Origin: an uncultured Bacteroidaceae bacterium
GTDB taxonomy: Bacteria; Bacteroidota; Bacteroidia; Bacteroidales; Bacteroidaceae
Assembly (NCBI GenBank): GCA_905235565.1
Contig: CAJOLR010000001.1
Coordinates: 1-64,000 of the forward strand
DNA: 64,000 nt
Direction of reading: 5' to 3'
Position numbers and translations under genes: made by a program. The notes below the pieces were generated by a model. It was not told where the DNA came from. It ran no database searches and saw nothing but the letters and a program-made list of their open reading frames with translations. How positions within the stretch are numbered: the stretch's first letter is position 1; each line of letters starts with the position of its first letter. Below are positions 37,121-47,073 of the stretch, one piece after another.

Positions 37121-38698
37121 ATGAAAAGAAAGACAGTACAGAGACCGCCATCGGCGCGTCAGAAGATGATCAACCTCATGTACATCGTCCTTTTGGCGAT
37201 GCTTGCCATGAATGTATCATCGGACGTACTGAACGGTTTCAGGATAGTTGAGGAGAGTCTGGGTAAGAGCACCGCCAATGCTACGATCCAGAACGAGCAG
37301 GCTTACCGCGAGTTTGCCATAGCAGACTCCATCAACCACGAGAAGGTGGGCGAATGGTACGGCAAGGCTCTCTATGTGAAGCAGATATCAGACTCCCTGT
37401 TCAACTTTGCCGATGAACTCAAGAAGCTCATTGCAATTGAGGCCGACGGAAAGGATGCCGATGTGAACGATATCCGCAACCGTGAGGACCTGGAGGCAGC
37501 CACACAGGTTATGCTCCACCCCACACGCGGTAAGGGAGGTATGCTGTTTGATGCCATCAACAACTACCGGGACAGGATTCTCGAGATGGTAAATGACCCT
37601 ACACAGAGGGATATCATAAGCAATAATTTCAGCACAGAGGTTCCTCTCAATGCAGGCTCATTAGGCAAGAACTGGCAGGAGTACAACTATGAGAACATGC
37701 CTGTGGCAGCCGCAATCACCATGCTTACAAAACTGCAGAATGATATACGCTACGCCGAGGGTGAGGTACTTCATACCCTGGTCAACAACATCGATGTGGG
37801 CGACCTGCGTGTAAACGCCATCAACGCATACGTTATACCCACTACTCAGAACGTGGTTCAGGGTAACAGTTTCAAGGCCCGCATCATTATGGCTGCCGTT
37901 GACTCAACCGCCCGTCCTGCCATTTACATTGACGGCAAGAGGATTGACTCCGAGGACGGCTGGTATGAGGTTCCAGCCACCAAGACCGGCGATTATACCC
38001 TTTCTGGTTATATGGAACTCAACTCCGGCAATGGAGTGATACGCCGGGACTTTACACAGGACTATTCCGTAGTATCACCGCTGGCCACCGTATCGGCCAC
38101 AATGATGAACGTGCTCTATGCCGGATACGACAACCCCATCAGCATATCCGTACCGGGCGTACCCAGCAACATGATTTCGGCCCGACTCAAGAACGGCGGA
38201 GGCACTCTTACCCGCAGCGGAAACGGATTCATCTGCAAGCCCACAAGCGTTGGACAGGATGTGGTTATAGCCGTTACCGCCAACCAGGAGGGACGCCAGC
38301 AGAGCATGGGTGAATATGCATTCCGAGTCCGCCAACTGCCTGACCCCACCCCGTTCATAGAATACAAGGACGAGAACGGCAATACGCAGCGCTACCGTGG
38401 AGGCGGTACACCTATCTCCAAGAAGAACCTGCAGGCTGCCGACGGCATAGTGGCCGCAATTGATGACGGTCTGCTGAACATCGGATTCCGTGTACTCGGT
38501 TTTGAGACCACATTCTTTGACAACAGCGGTAACGCCGTTCCGGAACTATCGGACGGTCCACGTTTCTCAAACCGCCAGAAGAGGGTGTTTGACCAGTTGG
38601 GACGCGGCAAACGTTTTTACATACAGCGCGTAAAGGCTATCGGTCCTGACGGCATAGAGCGTCAGCTCAACACTGCGCTTGAAGTGATAATAAATTAA
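37121..38698 (+). CDS. gldM: T9SS motor protein GldM (PorM)
   Basis: A 525-residue protein with one N-terminal membrane helix (about residues 17-36, INLMYIVLLAMLAMNVSSDV) and a long periplasmic part of four domains that reaches the GldK/GldN ring. The N-terminal RPPSARQKMINLMYIVLLAM is strongly conserved in the family. It starts 2 bp after gldL, suggesting coupled translation of motor subunits. A 59-bp gap with a 14-bp tandem repeat separates it from gldN. Confidence 0.94.
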   Translation: MKRKTVQRPPSARQKMINLMYIVLLAMLAMNVSSDVLNGFRIVEESLGKSTANATIQNEQAYREFAIADSINHEKVGEWYGKALYVKQISDSLFNFADELKKLIAIEADGKDADVNDIRNREDLEAATQVMLHPTRGKGGMLFDAINNYRDRILEMVNDPTQRDIISNNFSTEVPLNAGSLGKNWQEYNYENMPVAAAITMLTKLQNDIRYAEGEVLHTLVNNIDVGDLRVNAINAYVIPTTQNVVQGNSFKARIIMAAVDSTARPAIYIDGKRIDSEDGWYEVPATKTGDYTLSGYMELNSGNGVIRRDFTQDYSVVSPLATVSATMMNVLYAGYDNPISISVPGVPSNMISARLKNGGGTLTRSGNGFICKPTSVGQDVVIAVTANQEGRQQSMGEYAFRVRQLPDPTPFIEYKDENGNTQRYRGGGTPISKKNLQAADGIVAAIDDGLLNIGFRVLGFETTFFDNSGNAVPELSDGPRFSNRQKRVFDQLGRGKRFYIQRVKAIGPDGIERQLNTALEVIIN

Positions 38699-38700
38699 TT

Positions 38701-38728
38701 GATAATTGACAATTGATAATGGACAATT
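38701..38728. repeat. Two-copy 14-bp tandem repeat between gldM and gldN
   Basis: GATAATTGACAATT is followed immediately by GATAATGGACAATT, one mismatch, and then a more diverged third unit. The same AATTGACAATTGATAATT-type pattern is, as I recall, frequent in intergenic regions of Bacteroidota genomes. Copy number may vary between strains. It lies 2 bp after the gldM stop and 29 bp before the gldN ATG. Confidence 0.7.
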
Positions 38729-38757
38729 GAAAAGTGACATAATTGAAAAATGATGAT

Positions 38758-39762
38758 ATGAGAAAGATTGTATTTCTTTTATTGATACTGGCTGGTGCGG
38801 TAAGCGTGAATGCGCAGCCCACACGCAGACTGCAGGAACAGCAGGCCCAGAAAGAGGCAGAGAAAAGCCCCACTGCAGTTACCCTGTCGGACCGTGCACG
38901 TTCACAATATACGGCACAGACGGCTATGCCCACCGACCTTACCTGGAGGCGTGACATTTACCGCGAACTTGACCTGAAGAAGGAGAAAAACGCCGCACTC
39001 TACTATCCGGAGGAGCCTCTTGGTGACAGGGTCAACTTCTTTACACTCGTCCTGAATCTTATTCTGGACGGAAAGATCAAAGCATACGAGTATCGTCTGG
39101 ACGGCAATGAGCTGTTTACCCCTGATAACGAGCTGGACCTGGAAAGCATGCTCGACAAGTTCTACATCGATTACAAAAAGGATGAGAACGGAAAATACAA
39201 GATAGACATACCAAGCCGTGACATAGGCAAGTATTACATCAAGGAGAGCAACTATCTGGACAAACTCTCCAATTATCAGACCAAGGTGACGGCCATCTGC
39301 CCGGTGCTGATGCAGGGCGGATATGGAGACAAGCCCACCGCATACCCGATGTTCTGGCTCAACTATGACGAGATAAGCCCCTATCTGGGACAGACCCAGG
39401 TCATGACCAGCAGTTTCAACAACACTACAAACATGTCACTTGACGACTATTTTGTAATGCGTCAGTATGAGGGGGATATCTACAAGACATCAAATCTGAG
39501 AAACGTACCCTTGTCCGAGTATTGCGAGACAGATTCCGCCCTCCAGGCTGAGCGTGCACGAATAGAGAAGCAGCTCCTGGATTTCCAGAACAGCCTGTGG
39601 AACGAATCAGATGAGAAAGCGGCTACGGACAACAGCACCTCTGCCCAAAAGGAAAAGAAGGAGACCAGAGAGCCCAGGGAACCGAAACAGAGACGGGAGA
39701 AAGCCCCCAGGGCTCCAAGGCAAAGCGCTTCAAGTGGAGAAAGGCTGTCGGTACACCGTTAA
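38758..39762 (+). CDS. gldN: T9SS ring protein GldN (PorN)
   Basis: A 334-residue periplasmic protein that pairs with GldK in the T9SS ring. The signal peptide MRKIVFLLLILAGAVSVNAQ supports ATG 38758; the track start is a TTG five codons earlier. Family motifs include DLTWRRDIYRELDLKKEKNA and PMFWLNYDEISPYLGQ. The last roughly 40 residues are very basic and Pro-rich (KEKKETREPREPKQRREKAP), a tail not needed for the ring core as far as I know. It ends the motor/ring operon. Confidence 0.93.
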   Translation: MRKIVFLLLILAGAVSVNAQPTRRLQEQQAQKEAEKSPTAVTLSDRARSQYTAQTAMPTDLTWRRDIYRELDLKKEKNAALYYPEEPLGDRVNFFTLVLNLILDGKIKAYEYRLDGNELFTPDNELDLESMLDKFYIDYKKDENGKYKIDIPSRDIGKYYIKESNYLDKLSNYQTKVTAICPVLMQGGYGDKPTAYPMFWLNYDEISPYLGQTQVMTSSFNNTTNMSLDDYFVMRQYEGDIYKTSNLRNVPLSEYCETDSALQAERARIEKQLLDFQNSLWNESDEKAATDNSTSAQKEKKETREPREPKQRREKAPRAPRQSASSGERLSVHR

Positions 39763-39777
39763 TATTAAAAAAATTGT

Positions 39778-39785
39778 TAACTTTG
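39778..39785 (+). promoter_or_regulatory. -7 promoter box for the barrel pair after gldN
   Basis: TAACTTTG matches TAnnTTTG and lies 26 bp before ATG 39812. No TTTG is at the -33 spacing. It suggests that the two barrel genes have their own transcript and are not simply the end of the T9SS operon. Confidence 0.5.
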
Positions 39786-39811
39786 TAGCCGAACCTTAAT
39801 TATTACTCTGA

Positions 39812-40408
39812 ATGAAAACCATCAGATTATTTCTAATGATTATTCTGTCGGCATTGTGCATCAATGTTGCTGCAGAAACAAGATTCGGTCTTAGAGGCGG
39901 TCTATCACTGGTCAACAACGATATCTCCATGATTTCTACGGAGAGTGTTCAAGACCAGGATACTTACAGCGGGTTCTTTATCGGCCCGGCTCTTACTGTC
40001 GAAGCAGAGCATCTTCTTGGATTTGACGTAGGTCTTCTCTATCAGAAAACAACATTCAAGGTTGCCGATGAATCTTATTCCCAGGAATTCCTGGAGATAC
40101 CCCTTTCCCTCAGACTCAAGTTCGGACTCAAGAACCTGAGCATTATCGGTCAGTTCGGCCCCCAATGGAATGTCAACATCGGAGATATTCAGTCCTACAT
40201 GGAAGGTGGTGAGAAGATTGATGGCGATAAGATTATCACCACCGGTAATATCGGAGCCGGCGTAAGACTGATGGACCGTCTTGAACTCATGCTCAACTTC
40301 AATGTTCCATGGAAAATCATTGCCGACAACACTGATGATTTCCAGAAAATGGGTGACCTTATTGGTGATTACAAGACTATCCAGTTTGTAGTAGGCTGGA
40401 GATTCTGA
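39812..40408 (+). CDS. Small outer-membrane beta-barrel protein, copy 1
   Basis: A 198-residue exported protein with signal peptide (MKTIRLFLMIILSALCINVAA) and an eight-stranded-barrel pattern of the kind annotated as outer membrane beta-barrel domain or PorT family. Shared motifs with the next gene are FGLRGGLSLVNND (residues 25-37) and YSGFFIGPAL, plus an aromatic C-terminal strand (VVGWRF). The relation to T9SS PorT is only by fold and neighbourhood. It has its own -7 box upstream. Confidence 0.75.
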   Translation: MKTIRLFLMIILSALCINVAAETRFGLRGGLSLVNNDISMISTESVQDQDTYSGFFIGPALTVEAEHLLGFDVGLLYQKTTFKVADESYSQEFLEIPLSLRLKFGLKNLSIIGQFGPQWNVNIGDIQSYMEGGEKIDGDKIITTGNIGAGVRLMDRLELMLNFNVPWKIIADNTDDFQKMGDLIGDYKTIQFVVGWRF

Positions 40409-40442
40409 TTTAATGACCGGTTATATACAAAAAACAAATAAT

Positions 40443-41075
40443 ATGAAAAAAACATTAGTTATCTGCGGTCTTGCACTGCTTTCATTCATTCCCGCTTCAG
40501 CTCAGTTCAGTTGGGGTATCCGTGGCGGTCTCAACCTTGTCAACAACGACATCACTGCTGTTACCAAGGAGTCATCAGCAAACAAGGACAGCTACACCGG
40601 TTACTTTATCGGTCCGATGGCCGAGGTACAGATTCCTGTCATAGGTATTGGAATTGATCTTGCCGCACTCTATTCACAGAAGGGCATAGAACTGCCTGAT
40701 ACATCCACAATGAAGAATCAGTCACTCTCCATCCCCATTTCTCTGAAATACTCACTGGGACTCGGAAACTTTGCTGCAGTCTACTTAGCAGCCGGTCCTC
40801 AGCTGGATTTCAAGATCGGTGACATGAAAACATCCTTCAATGATGGAGAAGAGGTTAAGGATTTTGCCCTTGATAAGAGTTCATGGAGCATCAACGTAGG
40901 TGCCGGCGTTAAACTGATCAACCACATACAGGCCGGTATCAACTATAACATCCCCGTTTCAAAGGAGGGTGCGGTCAAGGTGATTGACAGCCCCAGTCCG
41001 GGTGCTGTGATAGACAATAAGCCCGTAGATTTTAAGTCAAGCACACTTCAGTTCTGCCTTACCTGGACATTCTGA
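40443..41075 (+). CDS. Small outer-membrane beta-barrel protein, copy 2
   Basis: A 210-residue paralogue of the preceding gene. The signal peptide MKKTLVICGLALLSFIPASAQ supports ATG 40443; the track start 10 codons earlier is spurious. WGIRGGLNLVNNDITAV and YTGYFIGPMAEV align with copy 1, and the last strand ends LTWTF. It lies 34 bp after copy 1 and ends 20 bp before an intrinsic terminator. Function is unknown; an outer-membrane role is predicted. Confidence 0.75.
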   Translation: MKKTLVICGLALLSFIPASAQFSWGIRGGLNLVNNDITAVTKESSANKDSYTGYFIGPMAEVQIPVIGIGIDLAALYSQKGIELPDTSTMKNQSLSIPISLKYSLGLGNFAAVYLAAGPQLDFKIGDMKTSFNDGEEVKDFALDKSSWSINVGAGVKLINHIQAGINYNIPVSKEGAVKVIDSPSPGAVIDNKPVDFKSSTLQFCLTWTF

Positions 41076-41095
41076 AATAAAGAGCCACATATTGA

Positions 41096-41129
41096 GACCG
41101 GTTCCCATCAACGGGAGCCGGTCTTTTTT
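41096..41129 (+). terminator. Intrinsic terminator after the barrel pair
   Basis: GACCGGTTCCC pairs with GGGAGCCGGTC (11 bp, one G-U) around a 6-base loop, followed by six T residues. This is a textbook Rho-independent terminator, placed 20 bp after the second barrel gene and 16 bp before the priA ATG. Confidence 0.88.
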
Positions 41130-41145
41130 GTATCTTCGCGCTGCT

Positions 41146-43416
41146 ATGGGTATATATGCGGACATAATACTGCCTGTACCTCTGAATATTACATTCACCT
41201 ACAGGATACCTGAACCGCTTGAGCACCGGACAGTGCCCGGAGCCAGGGTATATGTGCCTTTCGGAAAGGGGCGCAGGCTGACCGGCATAGTGGTCAGGAT
41301 ACACTCCGTAAAGCCAGAGGGACATACCGTCAAGGATATTCTCACAGTACTGGATGATGAGTATCCGTCAGTATTACCTGGCCAGCTTAAACTCATGGAA
41401 TGGTTGAGAGATTACTGCATGTGCACGCCTGGCGATGTCATGAAAGCCGCACTTCCCTCCGGATTGCGCCCTGACAACGGGGCGAACGAGCACCCCTACA
41501 AGCCCAAAACCGAGGTATTCGTAAGGCCCGGAAACAAGCTTGCCAACACTGTATCAACAGATTACGGCAATCTGGTTGGAAAGACTGCCGTTAGACAGAA
41601 AGAGATGCTGGATAGATACGTTGAAATGTCCGGTCTGACAGAAAACCCACTCAACCCCAGTCCTGTCACTAAGAAGGCTCTGTTGAATGCCTGCAAATCC
41701 AGCGCCGCAATGAACGCGCTGGTTGAGAACGGTATACTGGAACTGTATGAGCTGGAGACAGGCAGGCTGCCGGAATTCGGCGGACACATACAGCAACCAC
41801 CGGAACTGAGTCCTGCTCAGCAAAAGGCATTCAACGGAATAAAGGATTGTTTCAGGACAAAGAACGTTTGTCTGTTGCACGGAGTCACCTCCAGCGGAAA
41901 GACAGAAATATACATCCATCTTATCAAGGAACACATCGCCAAAGGCGGACAGGTGCTCTACCTGTTACCCGAGATTGCCCTGACTACCCAGATAATGCAT
42001 CGGTTACAGAAGGTTTTCGGGGGTGATATGTGCGTATACCATTCCAGATGCTCAGAGAATATCAGGGTTGAGGTCTGGAACCGCCTTACTGGCCCGAATC
42101 CTTATAAACTGATTCTGGGAGCACGCTCGGCAGTGATGCTACCTCTGCAAAGGCTTAGTCTGGTCATCGTCGATGAGGAGCATGAACCCAGTTACAAGCA
42201 GGAAGATCCCGCTCCTCGTTATCATGGCCGAAACACAGCCATAATGCTTGCCTCCATATGCGGGGCCAAGACTCTGCTTGGAAGCGCTACACCATCGATT
42301 GAGAGTTACTCCAATGCCACAAGCGGAAAATATGGGCTGATAACCTTGGAGCAGAGGTTCCGGAACATAAGGCTTCCCAAGATAGAGATTGTTGATACTG
42401 CCGACCTGAGACGCCGCAAATACATGCAGGGGCTGTTCTCTCCATTGCTGATTGAGCAGATTGGCAACGCACTGGAAAACGGGAAACAGGCCATACTGTT
42501 CCATAACCGCAGGGGTTATTCCGGAACAGTGGAGTGTCCTGACTGCGGATGGGTACAGAAATGTGATTGCTGTGACGTGAGTCTTACTTTCCACAAGTCC
42601 ACAGACTCTGCCTCATGCCACTATTGCGGCCGAAGATACAGGGTTCCGGCGATATGTCCCTCATGCGGCAGCAAAAGCCTGCGCCAACGCGGATTCGGAA
42701 CCGAGCGTATTGAGGAGGAGGTAAGTTCACTGTTTCCCAAGGCACGTGTGGCCAGACTTGACCTGGATTCTTCCAGAGGCGGGTACGAATCAATCATATC
42801 TGATTTTCAGGAGGGTCTTACCGACATTCTGATAGGGACTCAGATGGTTTCAAAAGGTCTGGATTTTGACAACGTAAGCGTGGTAGGCATCATCGAAGCA
42901 GACTCCATAATGAGTTACCCTGACTTCAGGGCAACAGAGAGGGCTTTTCAACTGATGGCACAAGTTGCCGGTCGTGCCGGACGTAAAGAGAGTCAGGGTA
43001 CCGTAATCATACAGACACGTCAGCCCGATGCCCCAGTTCTGGAGATGGTACGGCGGAATGACTACAAAGGATTTCACAACACCCAACTCCAGGAACGCCG
43101 TGCATTCAATTATCCGCCCTTTTCCAGACTGACAACCGTCTCGGTCAAGGGAACCATACAGAACGCTGTCGAGAAAACTGCAACCGCCCTGGCAAGCATC
43201 CTGGCCGATTCGTTCGGGCAGGACAGGATTCTGGGGCCTGACGCTCCACCGGTTTCCAAAATACAATACAGGCATATCCGCAGGATTATCATTAAAGCAG
43301 GACTTGACCTTCCAACCTGGGCTGTGCGTGAAAAAACAAACGAGGCCGTCAGAAAGACAGCCTCACAAAACAGTACCGCAGGAATCACTATTTCATTTGA
43401 TCCTGACCCACAGTAG
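41146..43416 (+). CDS. priA: Primosomal protein N' (replication restart helicase PriA)
   Basis: A superfamily 2 DNA helicase of about 756 residues that reloads the replisome at stalled forks. The N-terminal 3'-DNA-binding domain (MGIYADIILPVPLN) precedes the helicase core: Walker A GVTSSGKTEIY, DEEH box VDEEHEPSY, then two zinc-binding clusters (CPDCGWVQKCDCC, CHYCGRRY, CPSCGS), and QMVSKGLDFDNVSVVG. ATG 41146 is used; the track start at a TTG lies inside the upstream terminator. Its 3' end overlaps the convergent HD gene by 29 bp. Confidence 0.94.
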   Translation: MGIYADIILPVPLNITFTYRIPEPLEHRTVPGARVYVPFGKGRRLTGIVVRIHSVKPEGHTVKDILTVLDDEYPSVLPGQLKLMEWLRDYCMCTPGDVMKAALPSGLRPDNGANEHPYKPKTEVFVRPGNKLANTVSTDYGNLVGKTAVRQKEMLDRYVEMSGLTENPLNPSPVTKKALLNACKSSAAMNALVENGILELYELETGRLPEFGGHIQQPPELSPAQQKAFNGIKDCFRTKNVCLLHGVTSSGKTEIYIHLIKEHIAKGGQVLYLLPEIALTTQIMHRLQKVFGGDMCVYHSRCSENIRVEVWNRLTGPNPYKLILGARSAVMLPLQRLSLVIVDEEHEPSYKQEDPAPRYHGRNTAIMLASICGAKTLLGSATPSIESYSNATSGKYGLITLEQRFRNIRLPKIEIVDTADLRRRKYMQGLFSPLLIEQIGNALENGKQAILFHNRRGYSGTVECPDCGWVQKCDCCDVSLTFHKSTDSASCHYCGRRYRVPAICPSCGSKSLRQRGFGTERIEEEVSSLFPKARVARLDLDSSRGGYESIISDFQEGLTDILIGTQMVSKGLDFDNVSVVGIIEADSIMSYPDFRATERAFQLMAQVAGRAGRKESQGTVIIQTRQPDAPVLEMVRRNDYKGFHNTQLQERRAFNYPPFSRLTTVSVKGTIQNAVEKTATALASILADSFGQDRILGPDAPPVSKIQYRHIRRIIIKAGLDLPTWAVREKTNEAVRKTASQNSTAGITISFDPDPQ

Positions 43417-45445
43417 GCTCCGGATAGCTGATACGCGTATGATACATGGTACGCAGCTTCTCCTTGAAAGTCTCCTTTATCCTGTTTATCTCCTGCCAGT
43501 TGATGGGACAGTCCATAAAATAGCCCTCATTGACCTGGGTATCTATGATCTTGTCCACAAGTTCTGCTATACTGTCCTCCGTGTATTCCTTAAGGCTCCT
43601 TGAAGCCGCCTCCACGGCATCGGCCATCATCAGAATGGCTGTCTCCTTGGAGTATGGGTTTGGGCCCGGATAACTGAAATCCAACTGATCCGGAGCGGCG
43701 TCGGGATGATCCTGCATATACTTTATATAGAAGTAACGTGCCACACCCTTGCCGTGATGGGAGGCAATGAAACCCTTGATGGACTCCGGCAGACCGAACT
43801 TATCGGCCAGGGCTAAACCTTTTTCAACATGGCCCACTATGATTCTGGCACTCTCCAGCGAAGTCAGTTTGTCATGAGGATTTACCTTGTTCTGGTTTTC
43901 TGTAAAGAATGGGGCATTATCTATCTTCCCGATATCATGATACAACGCGGCGGTACGTACCAGCTGCGAGTTGGACTTAAGACGTGTGGCGGCTTCGGAT
44001 GCCAGGGTTGAAACCTGCATGGAGTGCTGGAATGTGCCTGGAGCCTTCTCTGCCAGTTCCCTTAAAAGAGGGTTGTTTATGTTGGAGAGTTCGATGAGTG
44101 TAACGTTTGATGTAAACCCGAAAAGTTTCTCTATTATGAACAGAAGCGGATAGACAAGCAGGATGACCGTGCAGTTTATTGCAAAAAAGATGAATGTCCA
44201 TGGATCTATATCGCGGATGTCCTCCAGCTGCATCATCTGGATTGAACCCCACACAAGGCTGTATGTAACAAAAATGAGCAGGCAGGTGCGCAGTATCTGA
44301 GAACGTTGGGACAGTTCCTTGAGCGTATAGATGCCTGCTATTCCCGCCATAAACTGAAGCAGGAAATACTCATAAGGCATGGGTACGATAAGTGAAGTGC
44401 ACAATATGAACACCAGGTAACCGGTAAGAGCAGTGCGGGAATCAAGGAATATTCGCAGCAATATGGCCAGCATGGAACATGGGAACAGCAGCACGCTCCA
44501 GCCCGAGTATTGGCAGAAGAGCTCAAGAGCCACTGTGAACAGAGTTGTGAATCCTAGCAGGAAATATAGTATGGAACGACTCTCTATATCATCTATCCTA
44601 TACAGAATCAGATAGATGAACATAACCAGGAAACAGAGTAGCACAAAGACCGAACGTCCCGCCCAAGTGAGTACCTTGAACTGCTTGGATGATGAAGTCT
44701 CATTAGCCTTGTCCAGATAGGATTGTATTATCTGGCTTTTCTGCTCATCAACTATCTCACCCTGACCTATTATCTTCTGCCCCTCAACTACCATACCTCT
44801 AAAATGGGATATCTCATTGAGCTGGCTTTCCAGGTCACTCTCCGAACGCGCATCGTCATATATGATATTGGGACGTATGAAATTTTCCAGATTATGCTGC
44901 AACAGGGTATAGCGGTCATATGCATAAAGGTCGGCATCAGTAACATAGCGGTATGCGTCACGCACGCTCCTTACATCGGATATCTTCCGGAAAGTTGATG
45001 TATTGCCCTCATAGACCCTGAACAACTCCTTGCCTGCCAGTACCTCCTCATCAGAAGTGGATATTATACCGTCATTGTAGACCTTCTCAAACCGGCGGCG
45101 TATTATCCGGTAAGACTCATCCCAGACCAGTTTGCTCAGACTGTCCCTGTAAAAACGGTCCAATTCAGCCAGAGCGTTATCTGCAACAGCGGCGTTACGG
45201 CTGAAGTAAGGAGCAAATACAGCCTTGACACTGTCAGCCTCGACTTGCCAGACTTCATCGCTTTTGGCTATCGAAAAACTGAACGGAGCTATCAGCACAT
45301 CATAAGTCCATGGTTTACCGACCGTATATGAATAACTCTCCTTGTGGCTGGCGGGCATGAAGTAAACTGTAAGCAATACAGAAACCAGAGATAGGATAAT
45401 CAGAAGATTCCTGTTGCTCTTTATGAAACGCCTCTTGTCTTCCAT
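43388..45445 (-). CDS. 7TM-HD family membrane phosphodiesterase (PgpH-like)
   Basis: A 685-residue membrane protein: one N-terminal helix, an extracytoplasmic domain (about residues 40-270), about seven helices (about 275-470), then a cytoplasmic HD domain with HSMQVSTLASEA, ALYHDIGKIDNAPFF and ASHHGKG. Proteins of this build (PgpH) hydrolyse cyclic di-AMP. Substrate here is inferred from architecture. Convergent with priA (29-bp 3' overlap) and divergent from gltX. Confidence 0.85.
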   Translation of the reverse strand: MEDKRRFIKSNRNLLIILSLVSVLLTVYFMPASHKESYSYTVGKPWTYDVLIAPFSFSIAKSDEVWQVEADSVKAVFAPYFSRNAAVADNALAELDRFYRDSLSKLVWDESYRIIRRRFEKVYNDGIISTSDEEVLAGKELFRVYEGNTSTFRKISDVRSVRDAYRYVTDADLYAYDRYTLLQHNLENFIRPNIIYDDARSESDLESQLNEISHFRGMVVEGQKIIGQGEIVDEQKSQIIQSYLDKANETSSSKQFKVLTWAGRSVFVLLCFLVMFIYLILYRIDDIESRSILYFLLGFTTLFTVALELFCQYSGWSVLLFPCSMLAILLRIFLDSRTALTGYLVFILCTSLIVPMPYEYFLLQFMAGIAGIYTLKELSQRSQILRTCLLIFVTYSLVWGSIQMMQLEDIRDIDPWTFIFFAINCTVILLVYPLLFIIEKLFGFTSNVTLIELSNINNPLLRELAEKAPGTFQHSMQVSTLASEAATRLKSNSQLVRTAALYHDIGKIDNAPFFTENQNKVNPHDKLTSLESARIIVGHVEKGLALADKFGLPESIKGFIASHHGKGVARYFYIKYMQDHPDAAPDQLDFSYPGPNPYSKETAILMMADAVEAASRSLKEYTEDSIAELVDKIIDTQVNEGYFMDCPINWQEINRIKETFKEKLRTMYHTRISYPEPTVGQDQMK

Positions 45446-45501
45446 AGGAACCTATACTTTGTTATGATGTGTAAAAATACAACATTTCATAAGAAATTGA
45501 T

Positions 45502-45509
45502 TAATTTTG
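45502..45509 (+). promoter_or_regulatory. -7 promoter box for gltX
   Basis: TAATTTTG matches TAnnTTTG and ends 19 bp before the gltX ATG. There is no TTTG at the -33 spacing. Confidence 0.5.
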
Positions 45510-45528
45510 CACCGCTAAAACTAAAGAG

Positions 45529-47058
45529 ATGACAGAGAATTCAGGCAGCCGCCGCGTCAGAGTACGTTTTGCGCCCAGTCCCACTGGTCCGCTGCACATA
45601 GGAGGCGTCAGGACGGCACTATATAACTACCTTTTTGCGCGCAAGCACAGGGGAGATCTGATATTCAGGATAGAGGATACTGACAGCAACCGTTTTGTTC
45701 CCGGTGCCGAGGAGTATATACTTGAAGCTTTCCGCTGGCTGGGAATCAAGTTTGATGAGGGCGTATCCTTTGGCGGGAACTACGGCCCCTACCGTCAGTC
45801 AGAGCGCAGGGAGATATATAAAAAATATGTAGACCGGCTTCTTGAATCCGGCAAGGCATACATAGCATTCGACACTCCCGCAGAGTTGGAGGCCAAGCGT
45901 AATGAGATACCCAATTTCCAGTACGATGCCGCCACCCGCGGCCGGATGCGCAACTCACTCACGCTGCCGGCCGATGAGGTCAAATCCCTTATTGAAGCCG
46001 GCAACCAGTATGTGGTCCGTTTCCTTATAGAGCCTGACCGGGAGGTTGAGGTTGATGACCTTATCCGCGGCAAGATTACCATAAACTCATCCGTCCTGGA
46101 TGATAAGGTATTGTATAAATCAGCCGACCAGCTGCCCACATATCACCTGGCCAACATCGTTGATGACCATCTGATGGAAGTGACTCATGTGATACGCGGC
46201 GAAGAGTGGCTTCCCTCCGCCCCGCTGCACGTCCTTCTGTACCGCGCATTCGGATGGGAGGATACAATGCCCAGGTTTGCACACCTGCCCCTGCTGCTCA
46301 AGCCCGAGGGCAACGGCAAGCTGAGCAAACGCGACGGTGACCGTCTGGGATTCCCCGTATTCCCGCTTGAGTGGCACGATCCCAAGACCGGCGAGGTATC
46401 ATCGGGCTACCGGGAGAAAGATTATCTGCCCGAGGCTGTAATCAATTTCCTGGCACTATTAGGCTGGAATCCCGGCGATGACCGTGAGATAATGACCATG
46501 GATGAGATGGTAGACCTTTTCAACCTGGAAAAGTGCAGCAAGGCCGGCGCCAGATTCAACTATCAGAAACTCGTCTGGTTCAACCACGAATATATAATGC
46601 TCAAGAGTGACCTCGATGTGGCTGAGCTGTTCAGGCCTGTCCTGGAGAGCCACGGCATCAATGCCACCATGGACCGTATAGTGAAGGCTGTAGGTCTGGT
46701 CAAGAACCGCGTCAACTTTATAGGTGAACTCTGGGACAACTGCAAGTTCCTGTTCCAGGCCCCCACTGAGTATGACGAAAAGTCATTAAAGAAATGGTGG
46801 AAGGATGATGCACCCCGCACCACTGCAGAGCTCTGTGATTTCCTTGAGTCACAATCTGACTGGAACGGTGAAACGCTTGAGCCCAAGGTAATGGAGTGGA
46901 TAGCGTCAAAAGGGTACGCCACCGGTAAGGTGATGAATGCCCTGCGCGTTACACTGGTTGGAGCAGCCATGGGTCCGCAGATATTCCTGATTACGGATTT
47001 CCTGGGACGCGAAGAGACTTTGAACCGTGCCCGTAAGGCCATTGCAGAACTTGCCTGA
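45529..47058 (+). CDS. gltX: Glutamate--tRNA ligase
   Basis: A 509-residue class I aminoacyl-tRNA synthetase charging tRNA-Glu. The HIGH motif appears as [20 protein letters not shown] (about 17-36) and KMSKS as GKLSKRDGD near 263. The C-terminal anticodon-binding domain is present. It is followed after 15 bp by waaA, probably in the same transcript. Confidence 0.96.
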   Translation: MTENSGSRRVRVRFAPSPTGPLHIGGVRTALYNYLFARKHRGDLIFRIEDTDSNRFVPGAEEYILEAFRWLGIKFDEGVSFGGNYGPYRQSERREIYKKYVDRLLESGKAYIAFDTPAELEAKRNEIPNFQYDAATRGRMRNSLTLPADEVKSLIEAGNQYVVRFLIEPDREVEVDDLIRGKITINSSVLDDKVLYKSADQLPTYHLANIVDDHLMEVTHVIRGEEWLPSAPLHVLLYRAFGWEDTMPRFAHLPLLLKPEGNGKLSKRDGDRLGFPVFPLEWHDPKTGEVSSGYREKDYLPEAVINFLALLGWNPGDDREIMTMDEMVDLFNLEKCSKAGARFNYQKLVWFNHEYIMLKSDLDVAELFRPVLESHGINATMDRIVKAVGLVKNRVNFIGELWDNCKFLFQAPTEYDEKSLKKWWKDDAPRTTAELCDFLESQSDWNGETLEPKVMEWIASKGYATGKVMNALRVTLVGAAMGPQIFLITDFLGREETLNRARKAIAELA

Positions 47059-47073
47059 ACCCAGAATAAGGAT

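Noticed and set aside
38701-38757. Possible CRISPR-like direct repeats
   Set aside because: Only two or three adjacent 14-bp units without spacers and no cas genes.
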